Origin: Coemansia sp. RSA 1804
Taxonomy: Eukaryota > Kickxellomycota > Kickxellomycetes > Kickxellales > Kickxellaceae
Assembly: GCA_027578815.1 (NCBI GenBank)
Contig: JANBTH010000024.1
Location: 1 to 54,472, forward strand
DNA length: 54,472 bases
Direction: 5' to 3'
Part shown: in pieces, positions 29,444 through 41,752 of the stretch
Numbering within the stretch: the first letter of the stretch is position 1
Layout of the letters: each line of letters begins with the position of its first letter
The notes under the pieces: model-generated
The model's input: the letters and a program-made list of their open reading frames with translations, nothing else
What the model was told of the DNA's origin: nothing
Databases searched by the model: none
Position numbers and translations under genes: made by a program

Positions 29444-30640
29444 TTTCTGCGTTTGTAAGAGGTAGTCGGTGTAAAAGTGGTCAACAGAAAAAGAAAAGTT
29501 GATTGAAGTGTATAGCTGTGTGCAGATAACGAATATTGAAAAGTAGAGAAATTGAAAAAGGGAAAAAAACGCTTTTTATATTAGCGCGTATCCAAAACAA
29601 AGAAGTGGAGATGATAAAGACGGACAAAGAGTCGGTTCATGTAAACATCTGGAATTTATCTGACACCAACAAAACCATGTGGTGCTGAATTATGCACAAA
29701 GTACATCGTTCTTGCAGGTAAGTATTCAGTGTGTTCTACTCTGGATCATTAAGCGGGTGTTTATGTAAAAGGTTTTTACTTTTCTGCTTATTCAAGGGTC
29801 TTTTAAATGTTCATTGCAATTATTTATTTGAAATGTTATAGTTAGAATAATATTCTTTTTTAAAGGGAATAATATTATATGTCCAGTGTGTGTGTGCGTA
29901 AGATGGCAAGATGGTCAAGAAGCACATCTGATCTTCCACTAGACAAGCAGATTCCAGAACAGAATTCAGAATTTGTGTATAAGGTAGTCTTGATATCAAC
30001 ACTCCCCTGGTTTCAGTTTGAACCAGGAGGAGCCATCCAACATGACAAAATGACCATTGCGCTGTCTTCTTTTCAAATAACATGCGAATGAGGCTCTAGA
30101 TGTAGTCTCAACCATTCTGATTGATAGTAAATAAAGGGTTTCCGAGCTATTAAATAAAATTTGCCAAAGAGATATTGAAGCAGACTAGATGACATTTAGA
30201 AATTAATGTTGAAATCTTTGCGTAAAGGGAAAAAGCCACAGTATTGTTGCATCCTTTTTTCGTTTCATTCTTACGCTGGGCAATTTAACATGGGACAATG
30301 GCAATGGAGGCAGTAAACAAAAAGCGCCATCCTTATTGTTTTATATCTGTACCCACCATTTCTTCCTTGATGTCTCCTTTTCTCTAAACGTTTTTATTAT
30401 ATATTCCTCAGGAAAAAACTGCTACTGCCCTTGCTGGATATGTAAAATAATGCACAACAGCCGGTAAAGCAATGAATGAACCGCGAAAAATATATAGAAA
30501 TTGTTACTTTTTTCTTCTTCGTTATTTTTCTCCATCTTTATATACTCTTAATATTAGTAATCTATAGTAGTTTCCATTTATTTCTGTAATCTCCCCTTGT
30601 TGCTATTATTTACTTTTAAAGATATTTATCTATTTGGCCG
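29444..30640. other. divergent region between U4 MGST and the MFS transporter gene
   Basis: The U4 MGST leader and TATA (TATAAAAAG, minus strand, 29572-29580, 137 nt before the ATG) occupy the left end up to about 29600. The remainder is AT-rich. A 70-codon frame at 29879-30091 has no recognisable features. No RNA gene seen. The transporter promoter is within about 30300-30640. Confidence 0.5.
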
Positions 30641-32314
30641 ATGGATGAGGAGCAGCTGTTTGCAAAGACGCGGGACCTGAATCTCCTTGGCCAGCCCAGA
30701 TGGCCGATACAGAAGACGCTGCTGACATTTCTGGGACTTTCGCTGGTAATGTTTCTAGTCTGCGCAGCCGAGACGGTGTACAACGAGATCCTTGGCACGG
30801 TGATGAGCGAACTTGGATCAACGCTGTTTGCGCAGTGGATAGCAGCAGCGTTCCTGTTGACATGTGTGATGGTGCAGCCGGTGTGGGTTAAGCTTGCAGA
30901 GAAGTTCGGCAGATTGTGGCCGCTGCTTGCGTCCGTCGCAATCTTCATGGTGTTCTCAGTAATGGTTGGCGCAGCACAAAGCATGGTGGCGCTGTGTGTG
31001 GGGCGGGCGTTGCAGGGAGTAGGTGGGGCCGGGATGATGCCGCTTTCGCTGGTTGTGCTGACAGATATTCTGAGTCCCGGCGAGCGCGGCGTGTATATGG
31101 GCTTTCTGGGCGCTGTGATTGTGCTTGGCAAGTGGACGGGCCCGGCTATTGGCGCAGCGCTGCACGAGTCGTCGACTTGGAGGTGGGCCGGGTATTATAA
31201 TCTGCCGGTTGGAGCCGTGGCGCTGGCGATTCTGTTCCTGACGCTGCGTGACCTGCCAACCCCACCCGGTGCGGTGAAAAGAAAGATCCGCGAGTTCGAT
31301 TACTTGGGAACGATCCTGTGGATGGGCGGCAGCACCATGATTCTTCTGGGGCTGTCGCTTGGTGGCAACGAGCACGCGTGGCGCTCGGCTATCGTTGTTT
31401 GCTTGTTTGTGTTTGGATTCATTGTCATTCTGCTGTTTGGTGCTGTTGAGGGAAAATGGGCCAAATGGCCAATTATTCCGCTCCGAATGCTCGCGCGTCC
31501 CCGCGTTCTGCTGCCAATGATATCGTCGTTTCTCATCGGATTCTGCCTCTACGGAATGATCATGTTTGTGCCAATCTACTATTCGACTGTGCTGGACCAG
31601 GGCGCATTGCAGTCGGTCAGACATCTTCTGTGGTGCGCACTCGGCGGATGCGTGGGTGCTCTTGTTGCCGGGTCGCTGGTGCAGGTGCGTCGGCGGTGGT
31701 ATTACCGCGAGTGGGCGGTGCTTGGCACGGCGATGATGACTGTCGGGTTTGGCCTGATGTACGTCTGGCCGCTTGATGGCGAGGCCAAGGCCAAGCATGC
31801 CGGGTACCAGGTGCTCATTGGACTGGGGCTTGGCTTCAGTATGCAGCAGGTTCTTCTGTCGGCACAGGCGGGTCTGCCTGCCAACGAGATATCGACGGCT
31901 ACAACGCTCATTGACTATGCGCGCACGCTGGGCGGTATGGTGGGGCTGGTTATTGGCGAGGTCATACTGAAGGAAAAGGTCTTCCAGGCAGTCAATGCAA
32001 TGGGATTCGGCTCGTTTGTGGGCACCGCAACCGGGGGAACTGACTTTGTCCAGCTCGAATCGATGCTTCCGCTGCTCCGAATGCTGCCGTCGTCCATCTC
32101 TCTTCCCATATACGAGGGCATCGTCAACGCAATACACTACGTCTATGTCACCGATGTCCCGTTTGCCGGCACTGCGTGCATTCTCTGTATGCTTGTTTCA
32201 AATGTCCCGCTGCATCATATTCTTCCAGCAACCAACTCTGAGGAGCTGCTGGAGACTCAGAGAAACCTGCATTCGTCCTCGGACGACGGCAAAGAACAGC
32301 TCTTATCCCAGTAA
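30641..32314 (+). CDS. MFS transporter, DHA2 (14-TM drug:proton antiporter) type
   Basis: 557 residues with 14 recognisable hydrophobic segments, the number expected of DHA2 exporters. Family motifs are KLAEKFGRLWPL (motif A-like loop), GRALQGVGGAGMMPLSLVVL (segment 4), GERGVYMG, and GKWTGPAIGAAL (motif C of antiporters, after segment 5). WRWAGYYNLPVGAVAL before segment 6 is characteristic of fungal DHA2 proteins. The C-terminus is a short acidic/Ser tail. Expected role: proton-driven export of toxic compounds or metabolites at the plasma or vacuolar membrane. Lying beside glutathione transferase genes it could serve detoxification, but that is inference. Confidence 0.88.
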   Translation: MDEEQLFAKTRDLNLLGQPRWPIQKTLLTFLGLSLVMFLVCAAETVYNEILGTVMSELGSTLFAQWIAAAFLLTCVMVQPVWVKLAEKFGRLWPLLASVAIFMVFSVMVGAAQSMVALCVGRALQGVGGAGMMPLSLVVLTDILSPGERGVYMGFLGAVIVLGKWTGPAIGAALHESSTWRWAGYYNLPVGAVALAILFLTLRDLPTPPGAVKRKIREFDYLGTILWMGGSTMILLGLSLGGNEHAWRSAIVVCLFVFGFIVILLFGAVEGKWAKWPIIPLRMLARPRVLLPMISSFLIGFCLYGMIMFVPIYYSTVLDQGALQSVRHLLWCALGGCVGALVAGSLVQVRRRWYYREWAVLGTAMMTVGFGLMYVWPLDGEAKAKHAGYQVLIGLGLGFSMQQVLLSAQAGLPANEISTATTLIDYARTLGGMVGLVIGEVILKEKVFQAVNAMGFGSFVGTATGGTDFVQLESMLPLLRMLPSSISLPIYEGIVNAIHYVYVTDVPFAGTACILCMLVSNVPLHHILPATNSEELLETQRNLHSSSDDGKEQLLSQ

Positions 32315-32749
32315 TCCCCTTCTTTTATCCAACAAGTATCATCATTTCACTAATTCCATTCATTCATTTCCTTGCATCCTTTGTGAGAGAGCACCAGACT
32401 AATAGTATCTTCCGTTCTTTCATTTCAAATGCTGAAGCGATATCAGATATTTGAACCCACTCTGGTAACACAGAAATCACGTGCGTCTGTTACATGTGCC
32501 TAAGAGAATGGAGAAAAATCCCACAGAGAATGAGTTTGGGGGTGATGAGCGAAATCGAAATTCTGTTGATGATGATTGCTTTTTCCTTCTTTTTTTCTCT
32601 TCATTGTGCAAAAAAAACAAACAAGCCTTTTTCACCTTACTCTTTTTTAATTGTACAATTTGAATCGTGTATACTCTTTGACAATTTACAACAGCATTGT
32701 TCACGTATTACTTGTTTCGGTGTCACAGTAGCCTTGGATAGGAGACAGA
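32315..32749 (+). promoter_or_regulatory. MFS 3' region and GID8 promoter
   Basis: Non-coding by inspection. Frames here are short and Phe/Lys-rich. Tracts of T and A (32590-32650) lie about 100-160 nt before the GID8 start. Confidence 0.4.
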
Positions 32750-33714
32750 ATGACGGCATCCTCTTCATCCAAACAGAACATTAGCCTGGAAGAATGGGAG
32801 AGCAAAATGGCGGATGTGCCTATAGCCAAAGGGCAAGTATTCCTCTTGTTAAGGACTATCTGGGTGTAGTGGCGGTAGTGTTTTATTCTCAGTGTCTGCT
32901 AATGCAGCATGCTTGCAGAAGGAAGCTTTCCCTCTTGCTAATATTTACGCGTTTGCTTACCTCAAACTGTAGCGACCTCAACCAGCTGATAATGAACTAC
33001 CTTATTATTGAGGGCTACAAGGACGCTGCGGAAAAGTTCAGCGAGGAGAGCGGGCTTCACTCGACAGTGGATCTGGGGTCGATAGAGGAGCGGATGCAGA
33101 TCCGGTTTGCGATCCAGAACGGCGATATCAAGGCGGCAATCGAACGGGTAAACGACCTGAATCCGGATCTGCTGGACACCGATCCCCGGCTCTATTTCCA
33201 CCTGCAGCAGCAGCAGCTGATCGAGCTCATCAGGCAAGGGAAGGCGGAGGAGGCCCTGGAGTTTGCGCAGGAGGAGCTGGCGCCGCATGGCGAGGAGCAT
33301 CCGGAGCTGCTGCGGGAGCTGGAAAGAACCATGGCGCTTCTTGCGTTCGATAACGTTGTCTCGGTCTCGGCCAACAGTGCCGGGGCCCATATGTCGCCGT
33401 TGGCGGATCTGCTGGACTTTGCGCACAGACAGAAGACGGCCAACGAACTCAATGCTGCGTTATTGGCGGCCCATAGCCAGCCAAAGGAGCCCAAGCTGCC
33501 GGCGCTGCTCCAGCTCTTGGCGTGGACGCAGGACCAGCTCGATAGGAAGGCCACGTACCCGCGTATTAACAACATCATTGAGGCTGTGCTTGAGGAACCG
33601 GGGACAACCGCTGCCGGGACTCCCGCTGCTGCTGCCGCTACCACTGTGGCGGCGACGGCTGGCGGGAGCAATATCAGCAACAGTCTGAGCACCACCACCA
33701 CATCCCGGCCCTGA
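32750..33714 (+). CDS. GID8: GID8/TWA1-like subunit of the GID/CTLH E3 ubiquitin ligase (two exons)
   Basis: Proposed exons 32750-32832 and 32973-33714 give 274 residues: MTASSSSKQNISLEEWESK then MADVPIAKG joined to DLNQLIMNYLIIEGYKDAAEK. LisH (about 28-60), CTLH (about 60-125: IEERMQIRFAIQNGDIKAA, LYFHLQQQQLIELIRQGK) and CRA (to about 235: ELLRELERTMALLAFDN, PRINNIIEAVLEEP) follow the order of human GID8. Role: scaffold of the GID/CTLH complex, which degrades gluconeogenic enzymes in yeast. The usual family length is about 230; the extra residues are an Ala/Thr/Ser tail. The unspliced frame upstream of exon 2 lacks the family N-terminus. Confidence 0.88.
32833..32972 (+). other. GC-AG intron in GID8
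   Basis: 140 nt, donor AAAGG|GCAAGT, acceptor AACTGTAG|C, with a CTAAT branch-like motif (TGCTAATA) about 30 nt before the acceptor. The reading frame restores the conserved DLNQLIMNYL. A GT donor two codons later needs a different acceptor and would delete DLNQ. Confidence 0.65.
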
Positions 33715-34123
33715 GAGTAGAAAAACACACACACAACCCAAACTAGCACGTAATACAACCCAACGCAACATGCCCAATCCTCCTTCTTTCCTTCTCTTTC
33801 GTTTTCTTTCTTTGCATAACATAGTGTAGCTTCTTATGTTGAAAGATCTTGTGTCTGGGGTCAACAGAGAAAAGTAGGGTACTGTGCTCGCCTTTCTCTC
33901 TCACTTGTATCCACTGCTTGCTGGATGTGAAATACTTGGAGAAGGAGAAGCTAGGATCTGAGCGATTCTTTTTCTGTTTCCGGTTTACTCTATTTCATCA
34001 AGTGTTTATTATTTATCATTTCCACTTTGTGTCTCTTCTTTTACATTTTCCACTTCTTTCTCTCCTGTGCTGTTTAGCTTGTAAATTAGAACAGATTATT
34101 GACGCATCTATTTATCTTGGAGA
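33715..34123 (+). promoter_or_regulatory. GID8 3' region and TRAPPC11 promoter
   Basis: A pyrimidine-rich tract at 33960-34075 precedes the TRAPPC11 start. A 93-codon frame at 33849 is low-complexity and not convincing. Confidence 0.4.
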
Positions 34124-34389
34124 ATGGTGAGCAGCAGCGGCAGAGGAGGAGGAGATAGCAATAACACCGCCGCAATCCCTGGAGCTGAGGAGGAGACGGC
34201 TAAAACGAATGGCTCATTACTGACCGCGCCATATACGCGACACTTCTATCCGGTTCTGGGAGTTCTCAATGCACCGCAACTGACGACGGACGGCGGCAAT
34301 AGTCCTCCACCAGGTAGCTCTAGCAGTAATTCATCGTTGCAGCTCACGCCGTATGCAAGACAAGTGGGGCGGTCAATTCTGAAGCACTT

Positions 34390-34424
<35 letters not shown>

Positions 34425-37400
34425 CTACGGTAGCAGCGGCGGGCGGCGAGAATGATGAGGAGAGCGAAGGTGATGACGGACAATGCGCAAGCGGCTGGGA
34501 TCCTCCCACGGCGGGACCCTCGCGTGGGCGCAGGTGGCAGACGGTGGGATTCGGGAGAGTGGACGATATTCCCCGGCGGAAGATATGGCGCCAGAAAGGA
34601 GGAGCGAGTAGCAAGAAGGAAGCAGGGGATCCGGATTCCGATCTGTCGCCCAGATGCGCAGGTAGCGAGCTCTGGGGCGAAGGACTAATGACACCGCAGT
34701 GGATAGCAAAGCAGCAGCAAAGACGCCCAGCAACCGTGGTATCGCTTCACGCGCTCCACCAAGGCACATCGTCTGGCGGATCCGACACGCTGCTGGCCGA
34801 GGAGCTTGCGCGTAACCGCGTTTGTCTGGCAGCCTTTGGACTCACATACACGGCGGTAGTGATCATTAGCCGCGCGCATGTCGAGGAGGATGCAAAGGGA
34901 ACCGAGGCCCGGCTCACGGCCATCATGCAGCGAAGCGGACTGGATCAGCCGCAGCAGCAGAATCTGCAGTTTGCTGTGTGTCGTCCTGGCTCGGCGCACC
35001 AGTTCCAGCGGTTCGTCATTGAGTTGGAGCGCAGACTGTTTGCTCGTGCGGCGGCGTACTACGCTGACTCGTTTGTGCGCACGCAGAAGAAGCTTGTTGC
35101 TATTCCACAGCTCCCGGTTCCTGCGGATCCTACCAGCCCGCATGCAGTATATCGCAGTCTGCATTGGTCTTCTGAGGCACGCGCAACCACGACAAGGCTC
35201 TTCGAATCGGATCGGTCGTTGGTTGCAAAGTATTCGCGGTTCCTGCCCCTGCGAGCCTGGCTTGTCAGGTACCATTTCAAGCTGGCGGTGTCTGCAGAGT
35301 GCGCCGGGGACCGCGATACAGCGCAGCGGTGCCACTGGATGGCATATGTGCATCTGGTGTGCTATTTGGCGGAGATAGCAAGCGGGGCGTATCTACCACG
35401 TAGTGATGGCAACCACAGCAGCCAGCAGCAACAATCGGAGAAGCAGCAGCAGCTAGATGTGCCGCCGCAGCGCGGATGGATGTGGGCACTTAATGGCGGG
35501 GATGGCGATGGCCAACGAGCGCACAATCTGCGGATGTTTGGCAAGCGGTGGATGGAGGCTATTGCGCTTCTGGAGGCCATCCATCTACGGCTAGTGCGCG
35601 GCTGGCTGTACCAGTCGATGGAGGTGGCAGCGATGCGGGCGAAGAACCAGCAGTCTGTGTTTTCGGTGTCCGGTGCATCGATTGCCAGCAGCGGGTGGGC
35701 GACGTACGGATTTGGGAATCAGCAGCAGCAGCAGCAGAGACCGTATATCGTTGCTCCAGTTAATCGTTCTGGTGCCAGCGGCTCAGCGTCGTCGTCGACA
35801 GCAGCTATGCTTGGAATTCTGCCAGCCAGCCCACGGTCACCAGGGTCGCCGGCTTCTGGCGCTCCAGTCTCAACTGCTGCTGGAGTTGGCAGCAGCAGCA
35901 CTACTAGTATTACCAGAAATAACAACGGAGCTGGAATCAGCGGCACTAACGGGTGTTTGGAGCCGTTTGTGTTTTCAGTTCATGCAGGCGAAGCAAACGC
36001 AGCAACTGGGCAGCTAATGCGGATTGAGCGTGCGCGTCGCGCAGAGCCGAAGGAAGCCGATGATAATGCGGTGTGCTTCCTGGCGCTTGGGTCTGAGACC
36101 GGCGACGTGGATCTTCTTCTTCTCCAGCTACAACAGAAAGAGCAACCGACGGCGGAAGTGGAAAATACCGACCAGCCGTGGTGGCCGTGGTGGCCTCTGG
36201 GCGGAATGGTCGGGGTACTTGACTTTGGCAAAACGCCCCAGCAACAGCAAATGGTGCCGATGCCGCTCAGCCAGCATCTGGCGGCAGCCGACGAAAGGAT
36301 ACCAGGACTCGTTCTCAACAGCTCACAGGACGTATCAAGCGCGTCGCTGATGCTGCCGCAAGGGAACCAGCTCGACCAGACGATGACGGCCGCAGCGCGC
36401 CAGTGCGCCGAGCATGTCGTCAGCATTGCGCGTGTGCTCCTGCTGGGCGGATTCGGCGACTCGTCCAGCTACTTCTGGGCCCTCGTTGCGCGCCAGTACC
36501 GCAATCACGCTGATCTGTACCAGATTGCCGCAGATCACGGTGTGGGCTTTGCGCGCCAGTCGATTGATGCGCCAACTGATGGCAAGCAGATGCAGATGTT
36601 GACAGAGTCGCTAGTACAGTCATTGCGCGTACCGCGTATCTACAAGCCTATAGACACCAAATTGGCTTCTCGACAATGTGGTCCTGACGAGCCGTTTGCT
36701 GGCTTTGTCTTCAGTCGGGCACTGAGCAGTGCCTCACCTACCGAAACGCGCAGTGCAAGTAGTAACAGCAGCTGTGTGTTTCCGCAGTGGATATGGCCTG
36801 AATCTGCCGCCCCGCTACTCTACGCAGCAGCACTCGCAAGGCGGCGGCAGTACCAGCGACTGGCACGTGAGGAACGTGTGTACTTGTCAGGAACAGCTGA
36901 TAATGATAATGATAACGATGGCAGCGACCATGCCATGAGCGCAGCTGCCGCAACACCAGGCGTGGCAAGCACCTACGCGGCAGTCTGGCTTGTTCCCGAA
37001 CAGCAGAAGAGGAGGAAGGCGAGTGCAGGAAGTACTAGTGCTTTATCTTCTTCTGCCTACGTGCCGCTTCTGCTGGCCGCTGCGCTACGTAGTGTGGCGC
37101 ATGCGGATACCCAGAATTCGGCTGTAATCGAACAGGCGGCCGCCGAAATCGTCGCTGACTTTTCGGATGATGGTGGTCAGCGGCACACTGCTGACGATGC
37201 GCTGGTGCGGCTGATTCGCGGCAGTCGGCGCAGAGCAATACCAGCTGGAGCAGATACGACGGATCCAAGCCGCATGTGCCTGTTCCTGGCTGCTGAGCTA
37301 GCCGAGGTGTACGCAGCCGAGTCGACCTCAATACACAGTGCCAGGGCGCTGGAGATCTTTGCGCTGCTGGCCGACCGCTACCGCTCCGAGGGCTGGGCAA

Positions 37401-40400
37401 TACTCACGGCACACGCATTGCGTCGCGTACTGCAATGTAGTAAAGACGCAGCCAGTGGGTCTTCGGAGATACGCGCGATGGTCGAGTTGCTTTCTCCGCT
37501 TGCTGTTCCCTGCAAAAAGGAACGCATTCGAATGGGCGAGCGGTTTAAGCAGTACTTGGCGGAGTCGCCGGATCCACTGACTGTGGTTGGTGCTGATCAG
37601 CCTAGCCAGCAGGCAGATGTTGATCCAGTAGTAGATGAGCTCAAGATCGACATGACCCGCATCTACTCGCCTATTGGGTGTCATGCGCATTGGCGCCATT
37701 GGCGGCCGGGTCCCGCTGGTGCTTCACCCTCGTTTATGGCGTTCCAGGTAGTTGTTGATTGCACTGATGTGCATGTGCTGCTGGAGCCCAGTGAGCTTTG
37801 TATCCGCTTGTGCAGTGGTGGGGCTGGTCAGGCTAACATTCGTCTGGCAGGCGGGAGCATTAGAAACAACGGAGCTGAAGCAGCGACCGAGAAGGTCGTT
37901 GTCGCGTCTGGTGTGGATGGTGGAGCGACTACTTACTACCGCGATATCGGCACTGTTGGCGATGATGGATCAGCAACCACAACAAAGAGCGGCAGTATCA
38001 GTCTCCAACTCCATCCATCTAGTATCACGGTATTTGAGGGGCGCCTGTCGCTGGCCGAGGACGATCTGCGCCGACTGTTTTCTACTGCGAGCGGAGCCAA
38101 CACTTCCGGCGCGCATTGCTCGTCGGTGACGCTGGATTCAGTGTCTCTGTACTTTAACAGCGGTGGAGGAGAGTGGAGATTGCGGATGTTTTGGCCGACA
38201 TGCGCTGCAGCCATAGAAACAGCGGGTGACTGCGAGTTTGGCGACAGCTACAGCGCGGCGGTGACGCCCGGGCGATTGGCAGCATCAACAGGCGCAAGCA
38301 GCAGTGCTGCGATGCCAAAACTGCTGTCGACTAGCGGGGCGGAAGAGAACGAGGATTCTGCGCTCAATCATATTGAGCGTTTGATTCTGTGCAGTGCTGG
38401 GATCAGTCGAATGCAGGGTGGAGCGGGCCGGACACTTGGACCATCGAGTCAGTTGACGCTTGCTCCGCCAACGCTCGGCGCCAGCACCGAGGATCATGCG
38501 CTTCGTAGGGCCATCTGCATTGCCGGACCCGAGGCATCGCTTCCAGCACAGCGGATCCGCAGATGGCTTCATGTTTCTGGCGATAGAGACGCCCGGTGGG
38601 TGCAGCTTCCAGCGCCGCCGTTGACTTCTGCCGATACTACATCGGCCGAACCCGCGGTCTCTGCATACAGCCGCTGCCGCGCGCTCTATCTGCCGGAACC
38701 AGAGCCCGCTCTGACGATTGCTGTGGACCCACATGCGACGGCAACAACATTGGCTCCTGCGTACCGTGGCGAGGCGTTCCCTGTTAGTGTGGTGGTGACC
38801 AATACACATCGCTCCAGATCGGTTACCCGACTCGAGGTTGGCGTCACATTGCGGTCTGCCGCTTCGGATGACACTGCACGCCAGCAGATGAGTGATCTTG
38901 ACGTGGCCGCCGACAAGTCGCATCCAGGTGCGGCATTCTCGTCCCCGCGGTCGTCTACCTCCAGTGCCAATGCAGAGCAGCAGTCTATCCGCCCACCTGT
39001 TTCTGCTGCCGAAAATCTTCTGGGGTCTGCGTCAGATGCACCCGCTGTTGGATACAACAATGGTAATGGAAATGGTGCGCCTTGGTTGAGCGCAGCTAGA
39101 AGCGAGGACAACGATTCCTCTGCAGCACAGCAACGTGTAACAGTGTTGTCTATCGATGTGATACGTCAAGGCGACCAAACCGACTCAGACCCCGCTCCTG
39201 ATTCATTGAAGTTGGCGCCTGGGGAGTCAAAAACAGTCACAGTGCACGTGCATTTTCCACCGTTTGGGCTTTCGGCAGGCTCCGCAGTCAATGAAGAACA
39301 AAATCAAGAGGAGCGGGTACCTGCTGTGTCGCTAGAGTTTGTTGCACGGTATGCGTTCGATGATGATACCGAAGCCTGCGTGTCGGAGCCGGAATCGGGA
39401 GCTGAGTCGGCGTGGAGCGGCAGGGCTACTACGCACACAAATGTCCCGGTTATCCGCGCCCTGTACGCACACGCCGAGGCGCTGCCGTCTCAGCCGCAGT
39501 CTACGCACTCTGTCTTGGATGGCGATGGCTGGCTGATGACGCACACGGTGCCTGGCAGCCTGCCGGCGACCTTGCTCTCTGCTGCTTCCACTGATGGCAA
39601 TGGCGAGTTTTGTTTCCGGCGACCGATTCTTGTGACGCTGGTCAACAAGGGCCCGTGGGAGGTTGCAGTCAAGCAGTTGCTGTTGCGTCCTCCACTAGTA
39701 GAGGCCGCCTGCGGTGTCAATAGCATCCCAATGCGTGTCCAGCTGGCCGGATTCAGCGCTGACGGTGCCGCAGCTTCTTTGGCGCCGCTGGTGGTTGCGG
39801 GTAACGGCGGGACGCTGAAGGAAGTGTTCTGGCTGGATATCTACACAACCGACGTGATCCGGATGCCAACGACCGTGAGCCCTGGCACGCTTGAGATCCG
39901 GTGGGAACGTGTTGCATCAGAGCAGGCATTGGTGCCGGAACCGATGCCGACACGGCTGTGGCTGGCTCCGCTGGAGCTGCTTGTTCGTAAGCAGGTGCAG
40001 GTTGACATGCAGATCAGTGCGCCGGTTGCGCGGGTCGGGCGGATGCTTACTGTGTGCTACCGGGTGCTTAATCCGACGCGTGTGGTGCAGACGGTGGAGA
40101 CGGCAATGCATGCGTCTGATTCATTTGTGTTTTCTGGTTTGCGCAAAACTACGCTCAACATCTTGCCTGGGCATATTGGGTTTCTGCGATTCAATCTTGT
40201 GCCTCTCGCATCGGCAACATCAGCAGTGGCCCAGAATCAGCAGCAGCAGCAGCCGGTGGAGTATGCACCGGGACACGCGGTGCTTGGATTGATGGGCCGT
40301 GCTGCGTCCGCTACTGCTGCTGTTGCTCTGCCAGGAAGTAATTTGACAGGACTCGGATGGACAGCTCTGCCGCGTCTGGATGTGCGTCTAGTTTCCGACA

Positions 40401-40978
40401 CCAGTGGCGACAACGACGATGATAGCAGTGTGCTCACACGCGAGGCTAGCGCTGCTAGCGTGGCTGGTGGCGAGGGTAGAAGGAGCACTGGTGCTTTACA
40501 GTCGCAGATAACACGCGCTCCTTCGTCGGCGCTCGGTCAGCGCAATCGGTTCAGTCCGCCTGCTTTGTCGGCTCCTCCACCCTCCCGCGCAACGCTGCTT
40601 TCATCAGGTTCCCGAACAGCGGATGCGACGCTGTTGCTGGCCCGTCGTGCGCGCAAGGCGGTTGTTGCTCTCTCCGGGCTTGAAATTCCGTCTGATAATG
40701 AGAATGAGGATGAGAATGAGAATGAGGCGGAGGAAAGAGTGGATGTGCTGCTGTCACCTGGGCTTGCTCGTTCGTGTGTCGATCTTGTTCCTGACTACTT
40801 TGTGCAGCCGACAATGGCAACAGGCGGAGGCGAGTCGGACGTTGACAGCGACTACGACTACGACGGCTCTGAGGATGATGCTGCGCCTGCATTAGCGGCT
40901 GTGCCGGCTGATGCAAGGGATGCTGCCAGCCCTGTGGTTCTGCGGTACGATCAGACGACTATTTTTTGCTTTCCTTGA
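34124..40978 (+). CDS. TRAPPC11: TRAPPC11-like (foie gras/gryzun) subunit of the TRAPP complex
   Basis: 2284 residues in one exon, about twice human TRAPPC11 (roughly 1130). Matches to the foie gras region: FARAAAYYADSFVRTQKK (about 310), WLVRYHFKLAVSAECAGDRD (about 380), KRWMEAIALLEAIHLR, YFWALVARQYRNHADLY (about 785), and ALEIFALLADRYRSEGWAI (about 1075), whose human counterpart has LLDHVLQDYRREGWW. Gryzun-type beta domains follow (EAFPVSVVVTNTHRSRSV, about 1545; then about 1950). Extra length comes from Ser, Gln and Asp/Glu/Asn-rich insertions. Role: tethering and Rab exchange in ER-Golgi traffic and autophagy. Confidence 0.8.
34399..34425 (+). repeat. AGC trinucleotide repeat (poly-Ser) in TRAPPC11
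   Basis: About nine uninterrupted AGC units encoding serine, in the disordered N-terminal extension. Likely length-variable between strains. Confidence 0.8.
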
Positions 40979-41752
40979 ATCACCGTTGAGAAGCCTGATT
41001 AATTGATTGATTGATTGATTGATTTGCGTGTGTGATCTTTTCAGCCCAGGATTTTTCAGTGAGGAGGATTATGTAAAACCGCCCTTCTCCAAAACAACAC
41101 AAAGGCAAAGAAGGGAGAAGAAAACCAACCATGTTTTCGTTTCTGAGCAGTAGGTAAATGGAATGGGTAAAAATGAAAATAAAGTAATGATATGCAGGCG
41201 GGTCTGTTTTATATCCTTTCTTTCTCTCTTCAGGTCTGCAGCGCCCTCCAATGGTAGCAGAGCTGGTGTGAGTGAGTGAGCCAGATAGCAGCACCGACAG
41301 CCATCAATACCCAACCAACAAAGTTTTGGAGTTATTGGGGAAGAGAAGAAAAAATAGACGAGAGAATCGCACAAGAAAAAAAAAGCAACTCGTTTTCTGG
41401 ATGTTTTTCTGGTTTTATTTTGTTTTTTTTTAACCAGAGTGTACGCTGCAAAGAGATTTTTGTAGCGCAGCGCTGTTTTTGTCCATTTTTGCTTTGTTGT
41501 TGGCCTTTTTTTTTTTTGAAGACTTTCCATCTTTTCTTTTGTTTTTTTTCATTCCTTCCTTCTGTTCCTTTAAGAATATTTATTTTTAGTCCTTTTTTTA
41601 CACAGTGCATTTTCCTTTTCTTTCTTTCTTTCCTTCCTATCCCGTGTTCCTTTCGCCTTGCTCTTTATTTCGTATTCCATTTTATTCATATTCAATTAGT
41701 ATTTTTTACCTTTTTATTCATTAGAGCACGAGACGATTCTTGGCAAAACAAA
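40979..41752 (+). promoter_or_regulatory. TRAPPC11 3' region and mannosyltransferase promoter
   Basis: Begins with a (TTGA)n microsatellite near 41000-41024. Long T/C-rich tracts from 41380 to 41740 precede the first exon of the GT15 gene. Frames of 90-165 codons here are Phe-rich and artefactual. Confidence 0.45.

Larger units (their letters stand above)
27530..29600 (-). repeat. U4: inverted, diverged copy of the MGST-zinc microprotein cassette
   Basis: Read on the minus strand the order is MGST promoter, MGST (frameshifted), shared spacer, insertion, zinc microprotein and degraded downstream block, the same order as U1 and U2. The match with U2 in promoter, leader and spacer is obvious by eye. 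It lies about 18 kb from the main array in opposite orientation. The region carrying the 59-residue microprotein is not seen. Confidence 0.8.

Noticed and set aside
29879..30091. 70-codon frame beside U4 (and the 87-codon antisense frame)
   Set aside because: No paralogue in the other cassette units and no motif.
30956..32137. 393-codon minus-strand frame opposite the MFS transporter
   Set aside because: His/Gln/Arg-rich shadow; no domain.
40995..41024. TTGA repeats as a CRISPR-like or regulatory array
   Set aside because: A simple microsatellite without spacers.
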